Positions 1 through 7,919 of a stretch of 35,159 nucleotides of DNA are shown here, in pieces; position 1 is the stretch's first letter, and each line of letters starts with the position of its first letter. The stretch is from a virus, in the IMG/VR virus record IMGVR_UViG_3300026518_000537, positions 1-35,159 of that record, one strand, 5' to 3'. The notes beneath the pieces are model-generated. The model was not told the DNA's origin, did no database searches, and saw only the letters and a list, made by a program, of their open reading frames with translations. Position numbers and translations under genes: made by a program.

Positions 1-621
1 ATGTGTTATTGTACCAACCTGAACCCCATCGATATAACAGTACATTATATTAGGTGTAGCTGGATCTGTTCCCCAATGCAAAACATACCATCTATCTTCA
101 TCTAAATTTGTAACAGAAACTATGCTTCCACCAGCATTAGTAAAAGTATTCTGAAAATTTGCTGATACTATAGTTGGTGTGCTGTTTAAGGTAACATTTG
201 TTGCGGTAGCTAAACCAAAGATATTTTCGTTAAAAAACCCACCAGATCCCGAAACAGGTTTTAAAGCTTTTAGAATAATAAAACCTGCTTGGTTATTTTG
301 GAAGGTTCCGCTAGATGGTGATAGACCTCTTTCAATTATGTCATCATCTTGATACTCAAGTACAGGAGCATTAGCTAATGTTTCAGTGCTTAATCTAGGT
401 GCTCTATCTATATTATTTTGTCTAACAAAGTTATTTGGATCTATAGGTGATATGCTATTAATTCTGGTAACCTTACCTGATGTTTCAGTAATAGGTGAAT
501 TAGCCATATCAATATTAAATACCAAATTTTCGCTAAAGGGTATCTCTTTGTTAGGGTTGTTAAAGATGTTGCTAGTAATTTGTTTTGCAACACCAGATGT
601 TAAATCTAATGCGTTAACCAT
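1..621 (-). CDS. Lectin-like (LamG/ConA-like) phage virion protein, C-terminus beyond window
   Basis: The frame is open from an ATG at 619-621 to the left edge, giving 207 residues without a stop. The ATG overlaps the TAA of the preceding gene (TAATG), so the two are translationally coupled. Residues about 30-205 look like a concanavalin-A/LamG jelly-roll: a polar beta-rich sequence with NNQAGFIILKALK, DRWYVLHWGTD and MYCYIDGVQVGTIT, the last matching the 'xxYIDGxxVGT' strand typical of that fold. There is no signal peptide or membrane segment. The position just after the head genes suggests a virion-surface or decoration protein that may bind glycans; this is inferred from fold resemblance only. 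If the window is a closed circle, the protein continues in frame into the fragment at the right edge and would be 306 residues. Confidence 0.6.
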   Translation of the reverse strand, partial: MVNALDLTSGVAKQITSNIFNNPNKEIPFSENLVFNIDMANSPITETSGKVTRINSISPIDPNNFVRQNNIDRAPRLSTETLANAPVLEYQDDDIIERGLSPSSGTFQNNQAGFIILKALKPVSGSGGFFNENIFGLATATNVTLNSTPTIVSANFQNTFTNAGGSIVSVTNLDEDRWYVLHWGTDPATPNIMYCYIDGVQVGTITH

Positions 622-911
622 TATTGGTTTATTTCAACAAATACGTTGCTAGCACCAGTTGCTCCTGACAAATTAGCTCTAAGCTTTGTTCCAGCAGGTA
701 GGTAATCTAATGTTTTTTGTCCGTTTTCTGTAAATGATGCATCGGTAAGAACAGTGTATCTACTTGATGGGTCACTTCCAGCTGCAACTTCAATATCTAC
801 AGTTCCTGAACCAAAATTGTCACCTCTAACAAAAACAACGGCTTTGCCACCATTTGAGTTAATTGTGTCACTTACAGTATTAGCGTTAACTTGATTAAGT
901 AAAATAGTCAT
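621..911 (-). CDS. Small virion protein, possibly head decoration
   Basis: A 96-residue protein, MTILLNQVNANTVSDT..., rich in Gly, Ser, Thr, Asn and Val with alternating beta-strand character and no cysteine, membrane segment or signal peptide. A GAGG-type ribosome site lies about 8 bases upstream of the ATG (GGGGAAAAATG on the minus strand). It follows the Mu-F-like head protein and is coupled by TAATG to the lectin-like gene. Position and composition fit a head decoration or similar small structural protein, but I do not recognise a family. A fibre-like accessory protein is the alternative. Confidence 0.6.
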   Translation of the reverse strand: MTILLNQVNANTVSDTINSNGGKAVVFVRGDNFGSGTVDIEVAAGSDPSSRYTVLTDASFTENGQKTLDYLPAGTKLRANLSGATGASNVFVEINQ

Positions 912-1039
912 TTTTCCCCTCTTATATATATTTCTTCACACAGAATATATAGGCCGTAAACAGTGTCAACTAATTATTAACTGGAGATTCTGTTTTATTT
1001 GGGTAATTTTAAATGATTAGTGTTGATTAACAGGTTATT

Positions 1040-1270
1040 ATGAAAATGAAAAAAGAGCACATTGTTCGTAATTCTAACAAACAGCTTGTTATTGTTCAGG
1101 AGTATAACGACAAATATGTTTTAAATATTGAAATAGAAGGTGAAATGCACGGTGGTAATAGTATATCAAAAATTACTTTTGAAGATAATAGTAGATTTTC
1201 TGATCTAATAGATTATCTGGAAAAGGTTTTAGTGTTCAAAGGTTCAGAATTAGAGTGTTTATACGATTAA
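1040..1270 (+). CDS. Small hypothetical protein on opposite strand in the head operon
   Basis: A 76-residue protein beginning MKMKKEHIVRNSNKQLV and ending LECLYD. It is probably a compact alpha/beta cytoplasmic protein with no membrane segment. It lies on the plus strand between minus-strand head genes and converges with the Mu-F gene, only 10 bases separating the two stops. AGG stands 6-8 bases upstream of the first ATG (1040); the second ATG at 1046 is an alternative start. The 128-base leader (912-1039) is AT-rich and could hold its own promoter. An isolated, oppositely oriented gene in a late operon is typical of a moron expressed from the prophage. No family recognised. Confidence 0.55.
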   Translation: MKMKKEHIVRNSNKQLVIVQEYNDKYVLNIEIEGEMHGGNSISKITFEDNSRFSDLIDYLEKVLVFKGSELECLYD

Positions 1271-1280
1271 GGTATTAATT

Positions 1281-2285
1281 TTAGTTAATTTCAAAATTAC
1301 TAATACATCTACAATTAATAATGTTTTTAGCACTTCCATTTGGATCTCGTGGAAACTTTAATCTTTCACCATCAACTAGGAAAGTGTCATTCACTCCAAC
1401 TTCTTGTTGATCTGCTGCAACATGAGATTCTCTTGTTCTAGAGTCAAGAATAGGGAACCAAGTCTTTGTTACTGATACAGTTTGTCCTGCAGTTGTTGTT
1501 AAATTAGCATTATCAATTAACTCAGCTTCTGTTTGTCTTGCCCATGATTCAGCTAATCCTACATTTTGTGCAGATATTAACTCACTTCTAGCAGGAGCTC
1601 TTTCTAATAGGTTAGTTCTAATATTTTCAGCAACTATAGCTCTTTGGTTATTATTAGCTGCTTCTATTTGTCTATTAACAGCATCAATTTGCCTTGCAAT
1701 TCTTTGTCCTTCTCTGGGTGATGCACCAACTAACCTAGATGAAAGATTGTCTATTTCTCTTTGTCTTTTAGTAATAAGGTTTGTGAACGCAGCAATTCCT
1801 GAAACTATAGCTGCATCTAGCATTTTAACATTTGTTTCTGTAACTAGATCATTTTGATTTTCACTTTCGTTTGCTACAAATACAGTAGATTCGACTAGGA
1901 ACTGGTTGTTTATAGATTCTATTTTAGGTTCTAAGCCTTCATCTTGGATTCTTACAGTTTGTTTGAGTTCTAGGTCTATTAGTCTTGCTTTGGTTTCTAT
2001 ATCGAATAGAAAGTTATGTTTCCTTTCAAGATCTCCCCTTAGGTTAAACCCAAATGCTCTAATTGATTTACGCATAGCATCCCTTATTTCCTTTAGGAAT
2101 TCTGGGCTATAATTATTAGCTAATTCTTGAGAGGGGATATTACCTGTAGCTCCATATAAGTTTGAAGCATCATCTGCCATATCTTTAAATACTTGCTCAA
2201 GCTTTTTTGTTATAGGAACTTCAAGCTTTCTTTTTTCTATATCTAGTTTTCTTGCAGATTCTCTACGAACATTAAGAGTCGCCAT
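1281..2285 (-). CDS. Mu F-like minor head / head morphogenesis protein
   Basis: A 334-residue protein. The C-terminal 90 residues carry the phage Mu protein F / SPP1 gp7 signature: WFPILDSRTRESHVAADQQ, then a GERLKFPRDP turn and NIINCRCISNFE at the end. The N-terminal two thirds is helical and charged, with coiled-coil-like stretches, as expected for a protein packed against the portal inside the head. Members of this family are minor capsid proteins needed for head assembly and sometimes ejected with DNA. The start at 2285 overlaps the portal stop by 14 bases, which supports coupled translation. Family assignment is confident; the exact role is by homology. Confidence 0.88.
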   Translation of the reverse strand: MATLNVRRESARKLDIEKRKLEVPITKKLEQVFKDMADDASNLYGATGNIPSQELANNYSPEFLKEIRDAMRKSIRAFGFNLRGDLERKHNFLFDIETKARLIDLELKQTVRIQDEGLEPKIESINNQFLVESTVFVANESENQNDLVTETNVKMLDAAIVSGIAAFTNLITKRQREIDNLSSRLVGASPREGQRIARQIDAVNRQIEAANNNQRAIVAENIRTNLLERAPARSELISAQNVGLAESWARQTEAELIDNANLTTTAGQTVSVTKTWFPILDSRTRESHVAADQQEVGVNDTFLVDGERLKFPRDPNGSAKNIINCRCISNFEIN

Positions 2286-3669
2286 AGTATTCTTCTATAC
2301 TTTCTTTAATTTCTTGGTCGCTATATAGTCTGTTACCTTTTAGGTCTTTTTGTCTCATCATAACTTCTATAAACCTAGCTTTCTCATCATTAGGTTTATT
2401 TCTATTATCTTCAGTGAATAGATCTGATGCTATTGATGCTAGAGATGCAGGTTGGTATATGTTATCGCCACCTTCAAGAGATTCATAACCAAGTTTAGTT
2501 CTAATTTCATTAATTGTTAAAACTCCTGATTGGCTAAGTTTTAATGTGTTATCTACTTGTCTTGATTTCAAAGCATCAATGTCTGACTCATCATAAGTAA
2601 GAATAAGCTCTTCACTTCCTGCATATCTTGGAAGCAGCAGGTTACCTAGGAAAGAATACAGAATCTTGGCTAAAGGGATGACGGTATTGTCATAAAGATC
2701 TAGCTTAGCTATTTCTTTATTATTCATCGTGCTAGCACTCTCTGTAGCGAAAGTTAGAGGCACTTTTAGAGCTTTGTAGATAGATTGTTCAGTTTGGCTT
2801 TTTAAAGTAGCAAAATCCATATCTTTAATAGATTCTGAAAGTTGCTTCCAATCAAAGTCACCATTTAAAAATATTGTTTGTCCAGCGTTAGCTGCTCCAG
2901 ATAAATTTTCTTTTACAAGATTCTTTATAGAATCGATACTTTCTTGTGATACAATGTTTTGACCTTTTCTTATTAGTAATCCACTTGGTCTGGCTTGATT
3001 CTTAAGTAATGAATTATTGTGGATACTAGCAGCTAAATATTGGCTTATTTCCAATTCACATGCAACTAATTCAGACACTCCATAAAGATTGTCCTTAGAA
3101 TATTTAGGGTTGAAGTTCTTAAGATGACCAATTTGATTACCAGCTTGGCTTCCACTAGTTATTACAAAGTTTTGATTTCTATCTCTGTTATAGGTTGCTG
3201 AGCCACTAGGTGCACAATATTGATAACTTTGAGGATAGCCATCTTTTGTATTTGAAACAATGTTTATGTCTTGAGGGTTAAAAGAATATAGCTCTAATGG
3301 TTTAGAGCTTCCAACAATGTTAACATAACAATTTCCAGTTAATAGATAATAACTTGCCAGTGATTTAATAAATAGATCACCATCAGAAAATGGGTTAGGC
3401 TTTTGCAACAATGTTAATAAAGGGTGCTCATATACATATTCATTTTTCTTGTTATCAAAGATAACAGGTTTTATAGAAGCTAAATTATCTGTAATAAGTT
3501 TTATAGCGGTGAATACAGGTGATGACTGAAAATAATATTTTATATATTCAGATGAGCCTTCAGAAAACACGAAATTGCCACCATTACTTAGAAAGTAAGA
3601 TGAGCCGAAATCATAGTTTTTTTTATCAATGTTACCTGGAGTTATTTTACTGAATAATTCTTTTAGCAT
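2272..3669 (-). CDS. Phage portal protein, HK97 family
   Basis: A 465-residue protein with the HK97-type portal pattern: SSPVFTAIKLITDNLASI near residue 50, HPLLTLLQKPNP near 80, LASYYLLTGNCYVNIVG near 105, YGVSELVACELEI near 200 and NNSLLKNQARPSGLL near 218. The portal forms the dodecameric ring through which the terminase pumps DNA. The length is usual for the family. It lies downstream of terminase and the par cassette and overlaps the next head gene by 14 bases. The C-terminal 60 residues are hydrophilic. Confidence 0.93.
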   Translation of the reverse strand: MLKELFSKITPGNIDKKNYDFGSSYFLSNGGNFVFSEGSSEYIKYYFQSSPVFTAIKLITDNLASIKPVIFDNKKNEYVYEHPLLTLLQKPNPFSDGDLFIKSLASYYLLTGNCYVNIVGSSKPLELYSFNPQDINIVSNTKDGYPQSYQYCAPSGSATYNRDRNQNFVITSGSQAGNQIGHLKNFNPKYSKDNLYGVSELVACELEISQYLAASIHNNSLLKNQARPSGLLIRKGQNIVSQESIDSIKNLVKENLSGAANAGQTIFLNGDFDWKQLSESIKDMDFATLKSQTEQSIYKALKVPLTFATESASTMNNKEIAKLDLYDNTVIPLAKILYSFLGNLLLPRYAGSEELILTYDESDIDALKSRQVDNTLKLSQSGVLTINEIRTKLGYESLEGGDNIYQPASLASIASDLFTEDNRNKPNDEKARFIEVMMRQKDLKGNRLYSDQEIKESIEEYYGDS

Positions 3670-3763
3670 CTGCTCTAGTTTTCTTTAAGCAAAGAAAGTT
3701 AGAATTCAATTTGAACTCTATCAACCAAAAACTGGCTCAGTAATATTTTTTGTTATTTTTTAA

Positions 3764-3964
3764 TTAATTATCCACGTAATCACTAATTAACTTTATCAAA
3801 ACTTCTTTCATATTAGTTCCATTTTCAGCAACTTTAATTTTGAATTTAGTATGAAGATCTTTGGGTATTTTGTTCATTAAAGGAGCTTCATCTACTTTTT
3901 TAACATCCTTTATAGCATCATCTAGAGTTCTACTTCTATGCTGCTTTGTTTTTGCGCTTAACAT
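3764..3964 (-). CDS. Ribbon-helix-helix protein, likely partner of ParA
   Basis: A 66-residue protein with a basic, disordered N-terminal half and a C-terminal ribbon-helix-helix fold: strand around [16 protein letters not shown], then [16 protein letters not shown]. Small RHH proteins such as ParG and Omega are the DNA-binding partners of short ParA ATPases: they bind the centromere, repress the par promoter and stimulate ParA ATPase. The start overlaps the end of parA by 29 bases, the order usual for parF-parG type cassettes. The palindromes upstream of parA are the obvious binding sites. The N-terminal tail could carry an arginine-finger-like region (HRSR), an inference. Confidence 0.75.
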   Translation of the reverse strand: MLSAKTKQHRSRTLDDAIKDVKKVDEAPLMNKIPKDLHTKFKIKVAENGTNMKEVLIKLISDYVDN

Positions 3965-4712
3965 CTATTATATTTATTAAATTATCAGTTATATTAGAGA
4001 TTTCTTCTTGAGCTTTCTGCAGCCCTTCTTTTGAAATGTCTCTAGGCTTTCTTTTTTCGTATACAGAAGGGTTTAATAATAGCTTATCTTTGTATTCCTT
4101 CTCTGAGTGATTAACTAAAGTTTTGTAATCACAGAAAACAGTTTCTCCATATCTAGGAGTTTGAACGTATATTTGTAAATCAGTTGTAACTGTTTCTAAG
4201 CATGGAAATCCATAATCTTCTAAATCTTCTGATATTTCAATTGAGGTTCTAGTATTTTTCTTTGTTCTGTTTGGAATAAAAGCTGCTAGTGGTTGTCCAT
4301 CAGTTATTTCCTGTCTTGCTTTTACAATCTCAATAAAGTCTGCTGATGCTACAACATCGAAAGGACTGGGATTTACAGCTATTAAAACCATATCTGATAC
4401 TTTAACAGCTGCACTAGTGAGTTTTTCTGACCTTGGCGCTCCATCAATAATTATAATATCATAACCATTTTTAACGGCTTTTATATCGTTTGCTAGAGTA
4501 TCTCTATCTAATCCTATTACAGGAAGTATAGAACCCTGGTTAGCTTCGTTCCAGTCTCTTAAACTTCCTTGAGGGTCTGAATCAATTAGTAAAACTTTAT
4601 AACCTTTCTCATGAAAGGCTTTACCAATATTAATTACTAGAGTTGTTTTTCCGACTCCACCTTTTTGGTTGAGTACAGACAGTATGTATGGTTCGTTCAT
4701 GCATTTTACCAT
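3936..4712 (-). CDS. parA: ParA-family partition ATPase
   Basis: A 258-residue deviant Walker-type ATPase. KGGVGKTT at residues 17-24 supplies the signature lysine K17 and catalytic K22. [10 protein letters not shown] near 42 is the A' motif and [10 protein letters not shown] near 85 the Walker B strand. There is no N-terminal HTH, so it belongs to the short (type Ib, ParF-like) group. It would position the phage molecule or its partition complex on the nucleoid during plasmid-like maintenance. Two starts are possible, 4712 or the ATG at 4700; no good ribosome site precedes either. It lies between terminase and portal, an unusual place, and is preceded by palindromic AT-rich repeats. Confidence 0.88.
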   Translation of the reverse strand: MVKCMNEPYILSVLNQKGGVGKTTLVINIGKAFHEKGYKVLLIDSDPQGSLRDWNEANQGSILPVIGLDRDTLANDIKAVKNGYDIIIIDGAPRSEKLTSAAVKVSDMVLIAVNPSPFDVVASADFIEIVKARQEITDGQPLAAFIPNRTKKNTRTSIEISEDLEDYGFPCLETVTTDLQIYVQTPRYGETVFCDYKTLVNHSEKEYKDKLLLNPSVYEKRKPRDISKEGLQKAQEEISNITDNLINIIDVKRKNKAA

Positions 4713-4794
4713 ATAGTTATATAGTTAACTATATATCTAGTTATATATATGTCTAGTTATAAAGTTCTACAGTTAACTATATATTAATAAATCT
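4713..4794. promoter_or_regulatory. Candidate centromere/operator of the par cassette
   Basis: The 82-base gap between terminase and parA is almost pure AT and repetitive. An 18-bp perfect palindrome lies at 4718-4735 (TATATAGTTAACTATATA). The 14-mer AGTTAACTATATAT recurs at 4723-4736 and 4771-4784, and TCTAGTTATA occurs twice between them. Repeats directly upstream of a ParF/ParG-like pair are where such systems keep their centromere and autoregulated promoter. Function is inferred from arrangement. Confidence 0.6.
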
Positions 4795-6030
4795 TTAGAA
4801 GGCGAATCCGAATATATCTTCTTTGGGAGTTATGTACGTGCTTAAAGCGTATCTTAATGAGTCGATAATATGATTATATTTATCTAATATAATTGGTAAT
4901 ATCTCACCAGTATTATTATCAACTTTATAACTATAGAGCCTAAATTCATCTATAGCATTCTTGCAACTAGGGTGAATTATTATTCTGTTAAAATTCTTAA
5001 TATAATCTACTCCTGATTCTACATATTTTAATTTATTTGATTGCCCCCCATCAATAGACTTTTTTACTCCAGAAATATTAAAACCTTCAGTTCTAAGCAT
5101 AGAAATTATATCCGGTCTTGCAGAATCTCCGTAACTGGGCCATTTTTTTACTTCAGGCATTTTAGTTAAGATTTCTGCTCCTATATTTTTAAGCTCAACT
5201 CCGACTTTATACACTTCTTGGTCAATATACAGATTATCTCCGACTATAAAGCATCTAATACCTGCCAAGGGGTCAGGATTAAAACCCCAGTCAAGACCGT
5301 AAAAGAATCTTTGCTCAAGCATAGTCTCAATAGGAGGTGTTTGAAAATCTTGTATTTCCCATTTGCCTTTAAATATTTGAGCATCACTTATGCTTCTAGG
5401 ATTTCCTTCCCAAACATGGTCATATTTCTCAGGGTTTACCTTTTTGTCATATTCCATTTCACTTTTTAGTACTGCAGGAAACCAAGGGTTATCATAGTAA
5501 TTTATTTTTACACTCTTGCAGCTAGGAGGAGGTTTTAAAATAAATCTATCATATGTAGCGCTATCAGGTGATTCAGGGTTGAATATAACCCATATTTCTG
5601 AGCCTTCTTGACGTACAGTAGGGATAAGTATTTGCCAGGAGTTTTCACTTACTCTTTCAGCTTCTTCTACCCATACATAATCTATTCCCTGTAAGGACTT
5701 TATTTCATTGATATTATTTTTAAGCCCTTTGAATAAAAACTCACTACCGTAGATATTTCTAATAGAGTGTTGAGTAATAGTGAAATAATCATCTAATTTA
5801 AGATCTGATATTAGATCAGACAATAATTTGTGTACAGAATCAGTAATAGAGTTCTGCAACTCTCTGGTGCAAAGTATTCTTAGTTTTCTACTTAAGGATA
5901 GGGCAATAAGGCATCTAGCAATAGACTCTGATTTACCAGCGCCACGACCGCCATATGCTACTTTATATCTGCTTTTATCCGTAAGAAAGAATTTAAGCTT
6001 CTCCGGTAGTTGTATCTTGAGATTTTGCAT
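4795..6030 (-). CDS. terL: Terminase large subunit (PBSX/Terminase_3 type)
   Basis: A 411-residue DNA-packaging motor. The ATPase Walker A is GGRGAGKS at 27-34 and Walker B YVWVEEAE at about 118-125. The C-terminal RNase H-like nuclease supplies Asp in GLDWGF (D247), SYGDSARPD (D302) and NHIIDSLRYAL (D390). These match the PBSX family of large terminases, which bind the portal, translocate DNA and cut it. The start overlaps the end of the small terminase gene by 38 bases. The length is typical and nothing is missing. PBSX-type enzymes occur in both headful and site-specific packaging phages, so the packaging mode is not decided here. Confidence 0.95.
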   Translation of the reverse strand: MQNLKIQLPEKLKFFLTDKSRYKVAYGGRGAGKSESIARCLIALSLSRKLRILCTRELQNSITDSVHKLLSDLISDLKLDDYFTITQHSIRNIYGSEFLFKGLKNNINEIKSLQGIDYVWVEEAERVSENSWQILIPTVRQEGSEIWVIFNPESPDSATYDRFILKPPPSCKSVKINYYDNPWFPAVLKSEMEYDKKVNPEKYDHVWEGNPRSISDAQIFKGKWEIQDFQTPPIETMLEQRFFYGLDWGFNPDPLAGIRCFIVGDNLYIDQEVYKVGVELKNIGAEILTKMPEVKKWPSYGDSARPDIISMLRTEGFNISGVKKSIDGGQSNKLKYVESGVDYIKNFNRIIIHPSCKNAIDEFRLYSYKVDNNTGEILPIILDKYNHIIDSLRYALSTYITPKEDIFGFAF

Positions 6031-6418
6031 TTATTCCCTCAATAACGATATTCATAGGTGTTAAAGGAACTCCATCTTTACCAGCATGTTCTAGCGATAC
6101 TTTCTCGCCATATTTCTTAGGAAGCATTTTACAAGCCTTCCATTTTATATTATCGCACATCAATCTAGCTCTTTGAACATCTTCTTCTGTTTGAGCTATA
6201 TAATGCAAATCATCTATCTGTGTATCAATACAAGCCTCTCTAGCTCGCGCGTATTGGTCAGCCAATTTTTCATCTTTTCCTACAATGTCATAAAACAAAG
6301 CTCTAGAAAAAGGCATTTCCCTTCTAACAAAGATGGATCTAATGCTTTCTCCTTTTCTAAGGTCACTAAAGATCTCTTCAAAGATTTCTGGTTTATATTC
6401 TATATTTCTTTTGCTCAT
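5993..6418 (-). CDS. terS: Terminase small subunit
   Basis: A 141-residue protein with an N-terminal HTH-like helical region (IFSDLRKGESIRSIFVRREMPF, then RALFYDIVGKDE), a long central helix starting near ADQYARAREACIDTQ, and the motif IKWKACKMLPKKYGEKVSLEH. The last resembles the W..a..lpk.YG.k... signature of phage small terminases. It recognises phage DNA and loads it onto TerL. It is first in the packaging block, overlaps terL by 38 bases, and is preceded by tRNA-Glu. Confidence 0.85.
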   Translation of the reverse strand: MSKRNIEYKPEIFEEIFSDLRKGESIRSIFVRREMPFSRALFYDIVGKDEKLADQYARAREACIDTQIDDLHYIAQTEEDVQRARLMCDNIKWKACKMLPKKYGEKVSLEHAGKDGVPLTPMNIVIEGINAKSQDTTTGEA

Positions 6419-6436
6419 AACTTCCTCATATATTTA

Positions 6437-6511
6437 TGGTGACCCCTGCCGGATTTGAACCGATGTGAACAGGATGAAAACCTGCTATCATAACCACTAG
6501 ATGAAGGGGCC
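6437..6511 (-). tRNA. tRNA-Glu (anticodon TTC), CCA encoded
   Basis: The minus strand folds as a full cloverleaf of 75 bases. The acceptor stem is GGCCCCT with AGGGGTC (one G-U). The anticodon stem GCAGG/CCTGT encloses loop TTTTCAT, giving anticodon TTC for GAA/GAG. The T loop is TTCAAAT on a stem with CGG/CCG at its inner end and a mismatch at its outer end. Discriminator A and CCA are encoded at 6437-6440. It sits between a small gene and the terminase genes on the same strand, so it is probably cotranscribed and processed. Confidence 0.92.
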
Positions 6512-6523
6512 TTTGATCTTATA

Positions 6524-6757
6524 TTATTTTTTTTGGTCTAAAGTGTCGTAAATCTCATCAAAATACCTTTTTCCTAGTGTAAAAGGGAGGTCTTGAGATA
6601 TTTGTAATTTTTGAACATACATTACTTGGTCCTCGATAGAGTCCGAAGATGATTTAGCTAGAGATACAATTCTTTTTATTGTTTCTTCTAGTTTATGAGG
6701 TTGTTGTATAAGCAGTCTAATAGCATCAACACCATCATTATATATTTCATTGTTCAT
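6524..6757 (-). CDS. Hypothetical 77-residue helical protein
   Basis: MNNEIYNDGVDAIRLLIQQPHKLEETIKR... is acidic and all helical with no membrane segment and no recognised family. It lies directly upstream of tRNA-Glu and terminase. Its upstream region holds one copy of the 30-bp repeat that also precedes the Bax-inhibitor-like gene, so the two are probably controlled alike. It might be a packaging or transcription accessory protein from its place, but nothing in the sequence shows this. Confidence 0.6.
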   Translation of the reverse strand: MNNEIYNDGVDAIRLLIQQPHKLEETIKRIVSLAKSSSDSIEDQVMYVQKLQISQDLPFTLGKRYFDEIYDTLDQKK

Positions 6758-6814
6758 GACTATATATTTCTTAGATTTGATTAATAATTTTCAACTGCTT
6801 GGTTACGATCATAT

Positions 6815-6844
6815 TAGGAATATTTAATTAGTAAACTAATATGA
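6815..6844 (-). promoter_or_regulatory. 30-bp repeat copy A, promoter/operator candidate
   Basis: Identical in 29 of 30 positions to 7658-7687. Read on the minus strand it contains the palindrome TTAGTTTACTAA, and a TTTACT hexamer followed 16 bases later by TATGAT. It lies 58-87 bases before the ATG of the 77-residue gene, matching the distance of copy B from its gene. Confidence 0.55.
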
Positions 6845-6891
6845 ATCACATCTTGTTTTTACAGAGCTCAAATAAAAACCTTTATTAAAAT

Positions 6892-7605
6892 TTAATCTTT
6901 TTCACCAATAAAATGTAAAAGGTGAATAAAAATATTTATTATGTCTAGGTACAAATCAAGAGCTCCGTGTATTGCTACTTTTTTTACTATTTCAGGTTCT
7001 CCTTCTAACTTTAAATATGTTTGTTTAATTTTTTGTGTATCATAAGCGGTTAATCCTAAAAACATTACAATTGCAGCAATTGAAATTAAAGTTTGCATCA
7101 CAGTGCTGTCCAGAAAAATGTTAATGACAAAAAGAATCATTAAACCAAAAACACCCATTATTAAAAAAGAGCCAATATCTGTTAAATCTTTCTTTGTTAC
7201 GTATCCATATAGACTCATAGAACCAAACATTGATGCCGCAATAAAAAAAGCTCTTGCAATTGAAATATTAGTATACACGAGAAAAATGGAAGACAAAAGC
7301 ACGCCTATTGCACAAGAAAATGTATAAAATAAACTTTTAGCTGTTGTATACCTCATGGTTGTTGACTTTATGGAGTACAAAGTTAATAGCGCAAATGGTG
7401 CAAGTATTACAAAGGCCATTTTTATATAGCTTCCAAATATAGCTTGATGTACTGCCGGGGTTGTGCCCACTATATAAGCTATAAATCCTGTTAAGGATAA
7501 GCCTAAAAACATATGTTTATAAACTCTTGTCATGCAATCTTTTAATGATTCATTACAAGTTTCTAAATTAATTGTATTTGGGGTTTTAAAATTGGTGCAG
7601 CTCAT
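6892..7605 (-). CDS. Bax inhibitor-1 / YccA family membrane protein
   Basis: A 237-residue polytopic protein with about seven transmembrane segments, starting near residue 30 (MFLGLSLTGFIAYIVG). The C-terminal signature is AYDTQKIKQ near 195 followed by GALDLYLDIINIFIHLLHFIG, characteristic of TMBIM/BI-1 proteins of the YccA/YbhL type. Bacterial YccA is a substrate and modulator of the membrane protease FtsH; BsYetJ-like members conduct calcium. The protein is full length, so it is not a decaying fragment. It is bracketed by two copies of a 30-bp repeat, and HTH genes lie upstream. In a phage it could modulate host FtsH, membrane stress or calcium; this is inference. Confidence 0.88.
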   Translation of the reverse strand: MSCTNFKTPNTINLETCNESLKDCMTRVYKHMFLGLSLTGFIAYIVGTTPAVHQAIFGSYIKMAFVILAPFALLTLYSIKSTTMRYTTAKSLFYTFSCAIGVLLSSIFLVYTNISIARAFFIAASMFGSMSLYGYVTKKDLTDIGSFLIMGVFGLMILFVINIFLDSTVMQTLISIAAIVMFLGLTAYDTQKIKQTYLKLEGEPEIVKKVAIHGALDLYLDIINIFIHLLHFIGEKD

Positions 7606-7657
7606 ATTGATAAAATTAAGTTAATAATATCCTTCAACTGCGCTATTAACTTTACTA

Positions 7658-7687
7658 TAGGAATATTTAATTAGCAAACTAATATGA
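7658..7687 (-). promoter_or_regulatory. 30-bp repeat copy B, promoter/operator candidate of the BI-1-like gene
   Basis: Second copy of the repeat at 6815-6844, differing at one position (TTAGTTTGCTAA in place of TTAGTTTACTAA on the minus strand). It lies 53-82 bases before the BI-1 ATG and directly after the stop of an HTH gene, whose product is a possible binder. Confidence 0.55.
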
Positions 7688-7688
7688 G

Positions 7689-7919
7689 TTATAGCTTTTT
7701 ATTAAGGCCATCAAAAAAATAGCTTACATCACATTTTAAAGCATCTGAGAAGTGCCAAAGTTTACTTGCGCTAATATTATTTCTTCCTTTTTCGTAATGC
7801 TGTATTTGTTGGTACGTAGACTTCATTATTTGAGATAGTTCAACTTGAGTAATGTTTCTTTTTCGTCTTAAAGCTTTTATTTGCTGGCCTATATGCTCAT
7901 TAACAATTTTTTTACTCAC
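7689..7919 (-). CDS. XRE-family HTH transcriptional regulator
   Basis: A 76-residue protein that is almost entirely one XRE HTH domain: IGQQIKALRRKRNITQVELSQ, recognition-helix region STYQQIQHYEKGRNNIS, then LWHFSDALKCDVSYFF. The 'QQIQHYEKGRNNISASKL' style is common in alphaproteobacterial regulators. It has no effector domain, so it probably acts as a Cro-like dimer. Its start overlaps the upstream 61-residue gene by 8 bases and it precedes repeat copy B and the BI-1-like gene, which it may control. Confidence 0.88.
   Translation of the reverse strand: MSKKIVNEHIGQQIKALRRKRNITQVELSQIMKSTYQQIQHYEKGRNNISASKLWHFSDALKCDVSYFFDGLNKKL

Noticed and set aside
386-652. Plus-strand frame of 88 residues at the left edge
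   Set aside because: It runs opposite the lectin-like gene and the small virion gene, whose frames are coupled by TAATG and have phage-like composition; its sequence is hydrophobic and patternless.
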